A stretch of DNA of 64,000 nt from Streptomyces sp. HUAS MG91 (lineage in GTDB: Bacteria; Actinomycetota; Actinomycetes; Streptomycetales; Streptomycetaceae): the NCBI RefSeq assembly GCF_040529335.1, contig NZ_CP159534.1:3286001-3350000 (forward strand), read 5' to 3'. Each line of letters opens with the position of its first letter. Positions within the stretch are counted from its first letter, which is position 1. Below, piece after piece: positions 25,825 through 34,208 of this stretch. The notes below the pieces were generated by a model. The model had not been told where the DNA came from. It worked only from the letters and a program-made list of their open reading frames with translations, and ran no database searches. The position numbers were made by a program, and so were the translations under genes.

Positions 25825-26058
25825 TCACATCATGTCTTCGATGTCGGCGGCGATCGGGTCGGCGTCGGTGCCGATGACGACCTGGATCGCGGTGCCCATC
25901 TTGACGACGCCGTGGGCGCCGGCGGCCTTGAGCGCGGCCTCGTCGACCTTGGAGGGGTCGATGACCTCGGTGCGCAGGCGGGTGATGCAGCCCTCGACCT
26001 CTTCGATGTTGTCGAGCCCGCCGAGCCCGGCGACGATCTTCTCAGCCTTGGTGGCCAT
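25825..26058 (-). CDS. nagF: PTS system EIIB component, N-acetylglucosamine-specific
   Basis: 77 aa from ATG 26058 (GGGAGAACGAA upstream); a longer N-terminus in the same frame has no ribosome site. It is a stand-alone EIIB domain of the glucose/GlcNAc family: KIVAGLGGLDNIEEVEGCITRLR carries the phosphorylated cysteine (~residue 25). The rest matches VKMGTAIQVVIG. It passes phosphate from EIIA (not in this window) to sugar taken up by the EIIC proteins nagE1/nagE2 encoded divergently next to it. The 208-bp divergent region holds a DasR operator, so both directions are probably co-repressed. Confidence 0.92.
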   Translation of the reverse strand: MATKAEKIVAGLGGLDNIEEVEGCITRLRTEVIDPSKVDEAALKAAGAHGVVKMGTAIQVVIGTDADPIAADIEDMM

Positions 26059-26199
26059 TTCGTTCTCCCTGTTTCTCCCGGGCCCGCCTTTGGGCCGCTT
26101 TGTCACGGTAACCCACGGTTGGCCCATCTTCACGAGCGGTTGTCCGGCCCGTGACGAATGATGACGAGCACGCAGACCGACCGTCCCACACCTGATGCA

Positions 26200-26215
26200 A
26201 CTGGTCTACACCAGT
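26200..26215 (+). promoter_or_regulatory. DasR operator (dre site) between nagF and nagE1
   Basis: ACTGGTCTACACCAGT, a near-perfect palindrome matching the 16-bp dre consensus AxTGGTCTAGACCAxT. It lies 52 bp upstream of the nagE1 start and 141 bp upstream of nagF. DasR is a GntR-family repressor released by glucosamine-6-phosphate. Confidence 0.85.
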
Positions 26216-26266
26216 CAGCAGATTATCCAACACCCGCCCATCGTGGCTTGTTCCGGGAGGACGCCC

Positions 26267-27553
26267 ATGAGCACGAACGCTGCCGCCGCACCTCGGCCGA
26301 GCCCCTGGAGCACCTTCTTCCAGGGGCTCCAGAAGATGGGGCGCAGCCTCCAGCTGCCCATCGCCGTGCTCCCGGCGGCCGGTATCGTCAACCGGCTCGG
26401 CCAGCCGGACGTCTTCGGCGACGACGGTCTCGGCTGGACCAATGTGGCCAAGGTGTTTGCAGGTGCGGGTGGCGCCCTGCTCGACTCCGACCTGGGTCTG
26501 CCGCTGCTGTTCTGCATCGGTGTGGCGATCGGCATGGCCAAGAAGGCGGACGGTTCCACGGCGCTCGCGGCCGTGGCCGGCTTCCTCGTCTACCGGGGCG
26601 TGCTGCGGCAGTTCCCGATCGACTGCGCCGACGGGGCGAAGGCGGTGGCCGTCGGCTGTCAGGCGGCGGACAACACGGTCTCGGCGTTCCAGTACCAGAA
26701 CCCGGGTGTGTTCGGCGGCATCATCATGGGTCTGCTGGCGTCGTACTTCTGGGTGCGGTTCCACCGGACGAAGCTGGTCTCCTGGCTCGGCTTCTTCAAC
26801 GGCCGCCGGCTGGTGCCGATCATCATGGCGTTCATCGGCATCATCTTCGCCGTGCTCTGCCTGTGGATCTGGCCGCCGATCGGCGACGGCCTGGAGAACT
26901 TCTCCAACTGGCTCCAGGACCTGGGCGCGATCGGCTCCGGCATCTTCGGTGTCGCCAACCGTGCGCTGCTGGTCATCGGCCTGCACCAGTTCCTGAACGT
27001 GCCGCTGTGGTTCCAGTTCGGTTCGTACACCAAGCCGGACGGCCAGACCGTGCACGGTGACATCAACATGTTCCTCAGCGGCGACCCGAGCGCGGGCATC
27101 TACCAGTCGGGCTTCTTCCCGATCATGATGTTCGCCCTGCCGGCGGCGTGCCTGGCGATGGTGCACTGCGCCCGTCCCGAGCGGCGCAAGGCGGTCGGCG
27201 GCATGATGCTGTCGCTGGCGCTGACCTCGTTCGTCACGGGTATCACCGAGCCGATCGAGTACTCCTTCGTCTTCATCGCGCCGGCCCTGTACGCGGTGCA
27301 CGCGGTGCTGACCGGTGTGTCGATGGCGGTGACGTGGGCGCTCGGCGTGAAGGACGGCTTCAGTTTCTCCGCGGGTCTGATCGACTACTTGATCAACTGG
27401 AATCTGGCGACGAAACCCTGGCTGATCATTCCGATCGGCCTGGTCTTCGCGGTGGTGTATTACGCGGTCTTCAGATTCGCGATCACGAAGTTCGATCTGA
27501 AGACCCCGGGCCGCGAGCCCGAGGAAGAGGTCGAGGACATCACCAAGGCCTGA
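26267..27553 (+). CDS. nagE1: PTS EIIC component, N-acetylglucosamine permease paralogue
   Basis: 428 aa from ATG 26267, behind GGGAGG; the ORF can extend upstream into the DasR operator, which is not plausible. It is an EIIC domain only: MGRSLQLPIAVLPAAGIVNRLGQPDVFG, then the transport core LVIGLHQFLNVPLWFQF and the conserved ITEPIEYSFVFIAPALYAVHAVLTG loop near ~325. It ends with FAVVYYAVFRFAITKFDLKTPGREPEEE. It is about 70% identical by eye to the next gene, so it is a tandem duplicate. A terminator separates them. It moves GlcNAc across the membrane with phosphorylation by the EIIB. It is controlled by the dre site upstream. Confidence 0.92.
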   Translation: MSTNAAAAPRPSPWSTFFQGLQKMGRSLQLPIAVLPAAGIVNRLGQPDVFGDDGLGWTNVAKVFAGAGGALLDSDLGLPLLFCIGVAIGMAKKADGSTALAAVAGFLVYRGVLRQFPIDCADGAKAVAVGCQAADNTVSAFQYQNPGVFGGIIMGLLASYFWVRFHRTKLVSWLGFFNGRRLVPIIMAFIGIIFAVLCLWIWPPIGDGLENFSNWLQDLGAIGSGIFGVANRALLVIGLHQFLNVPLWFQFGSYTKPDGQTVHGDINMFLSGDPSAGIYQSGFFPIMMFALPAACLAMVHCARPERRKAVGGMMLSLALTSFVTGITEPIEYSFVFIAPALYAVHAVLTGVSMAVTWALGVKDGFSFSAGLIDYLINWNLATKPWLIIPIGLVFAVVYYAVFRFAITKFDLKTPGREPEEEVEDITKA

Positions 27554-27573
27554 CAGGCCTTCAGCCCCCGTGC

Positions 27574-27608
27574 GAAGGGCCCCCGGACCATCGGTCCGGG
27601 GGCCCTTC
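27574..27608 (+). terminator. strong hairpin terminator after nagE1
   Basis: 16-bp perfect stem starting GAAGGGCCCCCGGACC with a 3-nt loop (ATC), 21 bp after the nagE1 stop. The two EIIC genes are therefore separate transcription units. Confidence 0.85.
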
Positions 27609-27689
27609 GTCACGTATGAGTAGTACGCCCCACATATGTTCCAGACCACAAAAAACACGGGTTCCTTATCTCACCTTCACCGTGCTACA

Positions 27690-27723
27690 ACAGGTCTACA
27701 CCACTGAGGTGGTGTAGACCATC
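27690..27723 (+). promoter_or_regulatory. tandem DasR operators upstream of nagE2
   Basis: Two adjacent dre-like 16-mers: ACAGGTCTACACCACT (27690-27705) and GGTGGTGTAGACCATC (27708-27723, best read on the minus strand). They lie 70-100 bp upstream of the nagE2 ATG. The first keeps the GGTCTACACC core. Two sites may give tighter DasR control than the single site at nagE1. Confidence 0.8.
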
Positions 27724-27792
27724 TGGCTGCTGCCCACCCCCGTTTTTCTTCCTTACCGTCCCCGGCAGCACCCCAGCACATGGAGGAAATTC

Positions 27793-29049
27793 ATGAGCAG
27801 CACCGCCACGGCGGCACCCGCAAAGAAGCGGGGCTCCGGCCTGTTCCAGGGCCTTCAGAAGGTGGGCCGCAGCCTGCAGCTGCCGATCGCGGTGCTGCCG
27901 GCCGCCGGCATCCTGCTCCGTCTGGGGCAGCCCGACGTGTTCGGCGACGACGGTCTGGGCTGGCACAAGGTCGCCGCCGTCTTCGCGACCGCGGGCAGCG
28001 CCGTCTTCGACAACCTGCCGATGCTCTTCTGCATAGGCGTGGCCATCGGCTTCGCCAAGAAGGCCGACGGCTCCACCGCGCTCGCCGCCCTGGTCGGGTT
28101 CCTGGTCTACAGCAATGTGCTGAAGGCGTTCCCGGTCACCGACGCCATCATCAACACGACGAAGAACAAGGGCGTCGACGTCGCGGCCACGTACAACAAC
28201 CCGGGTGTCCTCGGCGGCATCATCATGGGTCTGCTGGCCGCGGTGCTGTGGCAGAAGTTCCACCGCACCAAGCTGGTCGACTGGCTCGGCTTCTTCAACG
28301 GCCGCCGGCTCGTCCCGATCATCATGGCCTTCGTCGGCGTGGTCATGGGTGTCTTCTTCGGCCTCATCTGGGAGCCGATCGGTGAGGGCATCTCCAACTT
28401 CGGCGAGTGGATGACGGGTCTCGGCGCCGCCGGTGCCGGTCTGTTCGGTCTGATCAACCGCGCGCTGATCCCGGTCGGCATGCACCAGTTCGTGAACACC
28501 GTCTCCTGGTTCCAGCTGGGCGACTTCAAGGACGCCTCGGGCGCGGTCGTGCACGGCGACCTGAACCGCTTCTTCGCGGGTGACCCGACCGCCGGCCAGT
28601 TCATGTCGGGCTTCTTCCCGATCATGATGTTCGGTCTGCCGGCCGCCGCGCTCGCCATCGCGCACGCCGCCCGCCCCGAGCGCCGCAAGGCCGTGATGGG
28701 CATGATGGTCTCGCTGGCGCTGACCTCGTTCGTCACCGGTGTGACCGAGCCGATCGAGTTCTCGTTCATGTTCATCGCGCCGCTGCTCTACGCGATCCAC
28801 GCGGTGCTGACCGCCCTGTCGATGGCGATCACCTGGGCGCTCGGCGTCCACGCGGGCTTCACCTTCTCCGCGGGCTTCATCGACTACGCGCTGAACTGGA
28901 ACCTGGCGACCAAGCCATGGCTGATCATCCCGATCGGCCTGGTGTTCGCGGCGATCTACTACACGCTGTTCCGCTTCGCGATCACCAAGTTCAACCTCAC
29001 CACCCCGGGCCGCGAGCCCGAGGAGGAGATCGAGGACATCACCAAGTGA
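27793..29049 (+). CDS. nagE2: PTS EIIC component, N-acetylglucosamine permease
   Basis: 418 aa with TGGAGGAAATTC just before the ATG. It is an EIIC with the same architecture as nagE1: VGRSLQLPIAVLPAAGILLRLGQPDVFG, LIPVGMHQFVNTVSWFQL, VTEPIEFSFMFIAPLLYAIHAVLT and a C-terminal FRFAITKFNLTTPGREPEEEIEDITK tail. In S. coelicolor the NagE2 protein is the main GlcNAc importer, which by position should be this gene. The paralogue pair, single EIIB and DasR operators form a complete GlcNAc uptake block except EIIA and the general PTS enzymes, which are encoded elsewhere. Confidence 0.93.
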   Translation: MSSTATAAPAKKRGSGLFQGLQKVGRSLQLPIAVLPAAGILLRLGQPDVFGDDGLGWHKVAAVFATAGSAVFDNLPMLFCIGVAIGFAKKADGSTALAALVGFLVYSNVLKAFPVTDAIINTTKNKGVDVAATYNNPGVLGGIIMGLLAAVLWQKFHRTKLVDWLGFFNGRRLVPIIMAFVGVVMGVFFGLIWEPIGEGISNFGEWMTGLGAAGAGLFGLINRALIPVGMHQFVNTVSWFQLGDFKDASGAVVHGDLNRFFAGDPTAGQFMSGFFPIMMFGLPAAALAIAHAARPERRKAVMGMMVSLALTSFVTGVTEPIEFSFMFIAPLLYAIHAVLTALSMAITWALGVHAGFTFSAGFIDYALNWNLATKPWLIIPIGLVFAAIYYTLFRFAITKFNLTTPGREPEEEIEDITK

Positions 29050-29077
29050 TCCCCGGCCGACACCGTCGGACCGGCTG

Positions 29078-29122
29078 ACGACGAAGGCCCCGGAACCTCA
29101 TCGGTTCCGGGGCCTTCGTCGT
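29078..29122 (+). terminator. strong bidirectional terminator between nagE2 and the MBL hydrolase gene
   Basis: 20-bp stem starting ACGACGAAGGCCCCGGAACC with a 5-nt loop. It lies 28 bp after the nagE2 stop and 10 bp from the convergent stop at 29132. Confidence 0.85.
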
Positions 29123-29131
29123 CGTACGGGC

Positions 29132-29884
29132 TCAGATCTCGTACGTCCTGCCGGGTGCGGCCAGCTCCACGGGGCCGTCGTACACCGCGCGCGCGTCCGT
29201 CAGGTTCACCTGCGGGTCGGTCCACGGCGGGATGTGGGTGAGGACCAGCTTGCGGGCACCGGCGCGCTGCGCGGCCTCGCCCGCCTCCACGCCGTTGAGG
29301 TGCAGGGCCGGGATGTTCTCCTTGCCGTGCGTGAACGCGGCCTCGCACAGGAACAGGTCGCTGTCCGCGGCCAGTTCGTCCAGCGCCTCGCACGGGCCGG
29401 TGTCCCCCGAGTACGTCAGGGAGCGGCCGCCGTGCTCGACGCGGATCGCGTACGACTCGACCGGGTGGCAGACCTTCTCCATCCGTACGGAGAACGGCCC
29501 GATGTCGTACGAGCCCGGCTTCACGGTGTGGAAGTCGAAGACCTCGCTGAACGCGGAGGCGGAGGGGGTGTCGGCGTGCGCGGTGGTCAGGCGCTGCTCG
29601 GTGCCCTCGGGGCCGTACACGGGCATCGGGGCGCAACGGCCGCCCTCGTGGCGGTAGTAGCGCACCACGAAGTAGGCGCACATGTCGATGCAGTGGTCCG
29701 CGTGCAGATGACTGAGGAAGATCGCGTCCAGGTCGTACAGACCGATGTGGCGCTGCAGCTCGCCCAGGGCGCCATTGCCCATGTCGAGGAGCAGCCGGAA
29801 GCCGTCGGCCTCTACGAGGTAGCTCGAGCAGGCCGATTCCGCGGACGGGAACGACCCTGAGCAGCCGACGACGGTGAGCTTCAT
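29132..29884 (-). CDS. metallo-beta-lactamase-fold hydrolase (cyclic nucleotide phosphodiesterase/RNase Z-like)
   Basis: 250 aa from ATG 29884; the longer frame upstream is not supported. The MBL fold is clear: MKLTVVGCSGSFPSAES, the metal motif FLSHLHADHCID (H-x-H-x-D-H, ~60-71), YSGDTGPCEAL with the bridging Asp, and VLTHIPPW with the last His. The GSFP start and overall layout match a family annotated as cAMP phosphodiesterase class II-like or RNase Z-like hydrolase that often neighbours rph, rdgB and murI in actinobacteria. The physiological substrate is uncertain. Convergent with nagE2. Confidence 0.9.
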   Translation of the reverse strand: MKLTVVGCSGSFPSAESACSSYLVEADGFRLLLDMGNGALGELQRHIGLYDLDAIFLSHLHADHCIDMCAYFVVRYYRHEGGRCAPMPVYGPEGTEQRLTTAHADTPSASAFSEVFDFHTVKPGSYDIGPFSVRMEKVCHPVESYAIRVEHGGRSLTYSGDTGPCEALDELAADSDLFLCEAAFTHGKENIPALHLNGVEAGEAAQRAGARKLVLTHIPPWTDPQVNLTDARAVYDGPVELAAPGRTYEI

Positions 29885-30089
29885 AGGAGCTGGAACCTCC
29901 GCGCTGGCGGTCGGGATGCGGGGGTGGAACCTGTGGATTCTTTCGAGCGTAAGGCGCAAAAGCGCGGGTGGCTCCTCCGTCACCGGCTGTTGTGGGCGAA
30001 CTCACCTGCTGTGTCACCGGTTCGGGGGGCGCTCGGGCGCGGGGTGATCCGGCAGCGCGCCCCGTGCGCCCCGCCGGTACCGTCTCCGT

Positions 30090-30524
30090 ATGGACACGTC
30101 ATGGTGGCTGGCGCTCGCGGCCGTCGTTCTGCTGGCGCTGGTCGCGACGCTCGTCGACGGCTGGGGGCGTGGCACGCGGCTGCGCCGGCGGGCCCGGCGG
30201 GGGCGGGTGGCGGGTGGGCCCGCGGCCGGGGAGATCTGGTGGGCGCTGGTGCCCTACGAGGACGGGCCCGGGGAGAAGGACCGGCCGTGCCTCGTTCTGG
30301 ATCCGCGGGGGCGCACGGTGCTCGTCGCGAAGATCACCAGTCGGTATCACGGGGAGCGGCCCGGGGTGATTCCGTTGCCGCCGGGGGCCGTGGGGGATGC
30401 GCGGGGGCGGGCCAGTTTCCTGGAGACCGACGAGCTCCGCGAGGTTCCCGTCCGGGATTTCCGGCGCCGGGCCGGGGTGGTCGATCCGGTGCTCTGGGAT
30501 CAGGTGCGGCGTCTGGGGTGGTGA
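30090..30524 (+). CDS. membrane-anchored PemK/MazF-family protein
   Basis: 144 aa. A single N-terminal membrane helix WWLALAAVVLLALVATLVDGW (~5-26) and a basic linker precede a PemK/MazF-like barrel: AGEIWWALVPYEDG, KDRPCLVLDPRGRTVLVAKITSRYHG and LRRAGVVDPVLWDQVRRLGW-like end. Soluble MazF enzymes cut mRNA and are paired with an antitoxin. Here no antitoxin ORF lies on either side, and the tethering is unusual. It is probably a chromosomal orphan with a housekeeping or defunct role. The downstream gap carries an inverted pair of family-A repeats. Confidence 0.82.
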   Translation: MDTSWWLALAAVVLLALVATLVDGWGRGTRLRRRARRGRVAGGPAAGEIWWALVPYEDGPGEKDRPCLVLDPRGRTVLVAKITSRYHGERPGVIPLPPGAVGDARGRASFLETDELREVPVRDFRRRAGVVDPVLWDQVRRLGW

Positions 30525-30562
30525 CGGGGGTGCGTTGCCGGGTGCGCGTGCGTCGTGGCTGG

Positions 30563-30662
30563 TCGCGCAGTTCCCCGCGCCCCTGAAGCATGCGCTGCGC
30601 GCAGCTTCCCCGATGAGATGGCGCACGCAGTGCGCATCTCAGGGGCGCGGGGAACTGCGCGA
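30563..30662. repeat. inverted pair of family-A repeats
   Basis: Arms 30563-30584 (plus) and 30641-30662 (minus) are complete 22-nt cores in opposite orientation, extended outward by CTGG/CCAG. The 56-nt spacer holds secondary short inverted repeats (GCGCACGCAGTGCGC). The whole can fold into one long cruciform or terminator hairpin between convergent genes (mazF-like and cysM). Confidence 0.85.
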
Positions 30663-30699
30663 CCAGCCCCCACCGGCCGTCGGCCGAAGACGAGACCCC

Positions 30700-31656
<957 letters not shown>

Positions 31657-31670
31657 CTACGTTCCCGCGC

Positions 31671-31949
31671 TCAGCGCATGCCGCCGGCCACGGCCGGCAG
31701 GATGGTGACGTTGTCGCCGTCGGCGACCTTGGTGTCGATGCCGTCGAGGAAGCGGACGTCCTCGTCGTTCAGGTACACGTTCACGAAGCGGCGCAGCTGA
31801 CCGTTGTCCACGATGCGGTCGGCGATGCCCGCGTGCCGCGTGTCCAGGTCGGCGAAGAGCTGGGCCAGGGTGTCCCCGCTCGCCTCGACGGCCTTGGCGC
31901 CGTCGGTGTAGGTGCGGAGGATGGTCGGGATGCGGACCTCGATGGCCAT
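31671..31949 (-). CDS. cysO: CysO-type sulfur-carrier protein (MoaD/ThiS family)
   Basis: 92 aa ubiquitin-like fold: AIEVRIPTILRTYTDG, LFADLDTRHAGIADRIV, VNVYLNDEDVRFLDGIDT and VTILPAVAGGMR. CysO receives sulfur on its C-terminal diglycine as a thiocarboxylate and donates it to the CysM substrate. Here the Gly-Gly is followed by Met-Arg, so the active terminus is masked and needs removal of two residues, presumably by the Mec-type protease encoded upstream. CAGGAG lies 7 nt before the ATG. A small leader-peptide gene lies 92 bp upstream. Translationally close to cysM (20-bp gap). Confidence 0.93.
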   Translation of the reverse strand: MAIEVRIPTILRTYTDGAKAVEASGDTLAQLFADLDTRHAGIADRIVDNGQLRRFVNVYLNDEDVRFLDGIDTKVADGDNVTILPAVAGGMR

Positions 31950-32041
31950 GCTGGGCTCCTGTCAGGAGTCGGAAGTCAGGTGGATGAGCGCGCGTGGGCG
32001 CTTTCCGTACGGGCGGGCGACCGGACGTACGGCGGTGCGGC

Positions 32042-32143
32042 TCAGCGCGGACAGATGGCGCTGGCGAGGCGGCACAGGTCGACGTGCAGCCGCGCCACGA
32101 GCAGGGTGCCCGGCGTCTTTTCGCTCACGTCGTGGAAAACCAT
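32042..32143 (-). CDS. putative cysteine-responsive leader peptide
   Basis: 33-codon ORF, too short for most gene finders. The end reads CRLASAICPR after LHVDL, the form of the Streptomyces putative leader peptides found upstream of sulfur-assimilation operons. Two Cys codons lie in the last ten. It sits 92 bp upstream of cysO on the same strand, in the mec-cysO gap. Downstream, CCGTACG (32026-32032) can pair with CGTACGG (32005-32011), a possible attenuator hairpin. Ribosome stalling at Cys codons during cysteine starvation would change folding and expression. Mechanism is inferred. Confidence 0.75.
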   Translation of the reverse strand: MVFHDVSEKTPGTLLVARLHVDLCRLASAICPR

Positions 32144-32244
32144 GGGCTCATCGTATCGATTCCCGGCCGGGTCCCCGGAGTGTGATCTCACGATGCGGTC
32201 GAAAAGCGTCCGCCGGTCGAGACCACGGGGTGAATCGGGCCGGA

Positions 32245-32661
32245 TCAGGCGGTGACCTCGACCTCTTCCTCGGTCACGGTGCCGTCGACGATGCGGAACG
32301 AGCGGAACTGGAAGGGGCCCGCGTCGTCGGTGTCCGCGGTGGAGACCAGGACATAGTGGGCGCCCGGCTCGTTGGCGTAGGAGATGTCCGTGCGGGAGGG
32401 GTAGGCCTCGGTCGCCGTGTGCGAGTGGTAGATGATCACCGGCTCCTCGTCCCGGTCGTCCATCTCGCGGTAGAGCTTGAGCAGGTCCGTGGAGTCGAAC
32501 TCGTAGAACGTGGGCGAGCGGGCGGCGTTGAGCATCGGGATGAAGCGCTCGGGGCGGCCTTCGCCGACCGGTCCGGCGACGACGCCGCAGGCCTCGTCGG
32601 GGTGGTCCTCGCGGCTGTGTTCCACGATCTGGTCGTACAGCGTCCGGGAGATTTTCAGCAT
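32245..32661 (-). CDS. mec: Mec-type M67 (JAMM) metallopeptidase
   Basis: 138 aa from ATG 32661; the upstream-extended frame is not supported. JAMM domain: EACGVVAGPV (catalytic Glu region), the metal motif IIYHSHTATEAYPSRTDISYA (H-x-H-x(10)-D, ~79-100), and a C-terminal FRIVDGTVTEEEVEV. In mycobacteria Mec releases cysteine from the CysO-Cys adduct. The three genes mec, leader, cysO and cysM are collinear on the minus strand. The protease may also trim the two residues after the CysO diglycine. A hairpin lies immediately upstream, ending the permease transcript. Confidence 0.9.
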   Translation of the reverse strand: MLKISRTLYDQIVEHSREDHPDEACGVVAGPVGEGRPERFIPMLNAARSPTFYEFDSTDLLKLYREMDDRDEEPVIIYHSHTATEAYPSRTDISYANEPGAHYVLVSTADTDDAGPFQFRSFRIVDGTVTEEEVEVTA

Positions 32662-32676
32662 GCCGCCAGCATAAGC

Positions 32677-32722
32677 AGGCGGGCTGTCGTGTACCGGAGT
32701 GCGGTATACGACAGCCCGCCTG
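32677..32722 (-). terminator. long GC-rich hairpin between permease and mec genes
   Basis: 20-bp stem with one G-T pair: AGGCGGGCTGTCGTGTACCG pairs with its complement at 32703-32722 around a GAGTG loop. It lies 26 bp beyond the permease stop and 16 bp before the mec start. No T-tract is present. It could be a terminator or an RNA-stabilising element. Confidence 0.6.
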
Positions 32723-32747
32723 GTGAGACGCGCCCGGGGAGTGCCTG

Positions 32748-34208
32748 CTACGGGCGCTTCGCGTACGTGGCGGCCTCGGGCTTGCGCGCCTTGAGCACCA
32801 GGTAGGCGACCGCGAGGATCGCGCCCCAGACCGGTGCGCCGTACAGGGCGACCCGGTTGTCCTTGTCCATGCCCATGGTGACGATGACCAGCGCGATGAA
32901 CGCGAGCGAGAAGATGCTCGCCCAGATGCCGCCGGGGGCCCGGAACGTGGACTTGGGCAGCTCGCCGCGGTCGGACTTGAGGCGGTAGCGGATCTGGGAG
33001 ATCAGGATGACGATCCAGGCCCACATGCCGGAGATGGTGGCGAAGGAGACGACGTAGTTGAACGCCTCGCCCGGCCACTGGTAGTTGATCCAGACGCCGA
33101 CCAGCATCATCGCGGCGGAGAACGTGGTGCCGACGACCGGCAGGCCGTTCTTGCTCAGCTTGGTGAACAGGCGCGGGCCCTGGCCGTTCTGCGCGAGGTC
33201 GCGCAGCATGCGGCCGGTGGAGTACATGCCCGAGTTGCAGGAGGACAGCGCGGCGGTCAGCACGACGAAGTTGACGATGGCGGCGCCGATGCCCAGGCCC
33301 ATCTCGTCGAAGGCGTGCACGAACGGGCTCTCGCCGGCCTTGAAGGACGTCCACGGCACGACCGAGAGGATCATGATCAGGGCGCCGACGTAGAAGACGG
33401 CGATGCGCCACGGCACGGTGTTGATGGCCTTCGGCAGGACGGTCTTGGCGTCCTTGGCCTCGCCCGCGGTGACGCCGACGAGCTCGACCGCGAGGAACGC
33501 GAACATCACCATCTGGAGGGTCATCAGCGTCGAGCCGATGCCGTTCTCGCCGGCGAAGAAGCCGCCGAGGTCCCACAGGTGCGTGACGGACGCGGTGTCA
33601 CCGACGTCGGAGAAGCCGATGGTGAGGATGCCGGCGCAGATGAGGATCATGCCGATGATGGCGGTGACCTTGACCGTGGAGAACCAGAACTCCAGCTCGC
33701 CGAAGAGCTTCACGGAGATCAGGTTGGCGCCGTAGAGGATGACGGTGAAGACCAGTGCGGACAGCCATTGCGGGATGTCCCACCAGAACGTCATGTAGAC
33801 GGCCGCGGCGGTCACCTCGGTCATGCCGGTGATGACCCAGAACAGCCAGTACGTCCAGCCGGTGACGAAGCCCGCGAAGGGGCCGATGAACTCGCGCGCG
33901 TACTCCGAGAAGGAGCCGGAGACCGGGCGGTACATGAGGAGTTCGCCGAGCGCGCGCATGATGAAGAAGATGACGACGCCCGCGACGGCGTACGCCAGGA
34001 TCAGGCTGGGGCCCGCCTTGGAGATGCCCTTGCCCGCGCCGAGGAAGAGGCCGGTCCCGATGGCGCCGCCGATGGCGATCATCTGGATCTGGCGGGAGCC
34101 GAGGCCCCGCTGGTAGCCCTCACCGGACTCGGGGGACGCCCCGTCGCCCCGCACGGCCTCATTGCCGGCAGAGTCCTTGCCGTGCTGCTCGACCTGCGCT
34201 GAGGTCAT
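32748..34208 (-). CDS. amino-acid permease (APC superfamily, CycA/AnsP-like)
   Basis: 486 aa with 12 helices and a ~35-residue hydrophilic N-terminus. The first helix has the IAIGGAIGTGLFLGAGKGI motif. Others match the CycA/AnsP class: GFVTGWTYWLFWVITGMTEV, LISVKLFGELEFWFSTVKV, VELVGVTAGEAKDAKTVLPKAIN and AALSSCNSGMYSTGRML. This class moves neutral amino acids such as D/L-alanine, glycine, serine or asparagine. The exact substrate is not fixed. A long, structured 5' region (34209-34526) precedes it, pointing to post-transcriptional control. A hairpin ends the gene. Confidence 0.9.
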   Translation of the reverse strand: MTSAQVEQHGKDSAGNEAVRGDGASPESGEGYQRGLGSRQIQMIAIGGAIGTGLFLGAGKGISKAGPSLILAYAVAGVVIFFIMRALGELLMYRPVSGSFSEYAREFIGPFAGFVTGWTYWLFWVITGMTEVTAAAVYMTFWWDIPQWLSALVFTVILYGANLISVKLFGELEFWFSTVKVTAIIGMILICAGILTIGFSDVGDTASVTHLWDLGGFFAGENGIGSTLMTLQMVMFAFLAVELVGVTAGEAKDAKTVLPKAINTVPWRIAVFYVGALIMILSVVPWTSFKAGESPFVHAFDEMGLGIGAAIVNFVVLTAALSSCNSGMYSTGRMLRDLAQNGQGPRLFTKLSKNGLPVVGTTFSAAMMLVGVWINYQWPGEAFNYVVSFATISGMWAWIVILISQIRYRLKSDRGELPKSTFRAPGGIWASIFSLAFIALVIVTMGMDKDNRVALYGAPVWGAILAVAYLVLKARKPEAATYAKRP

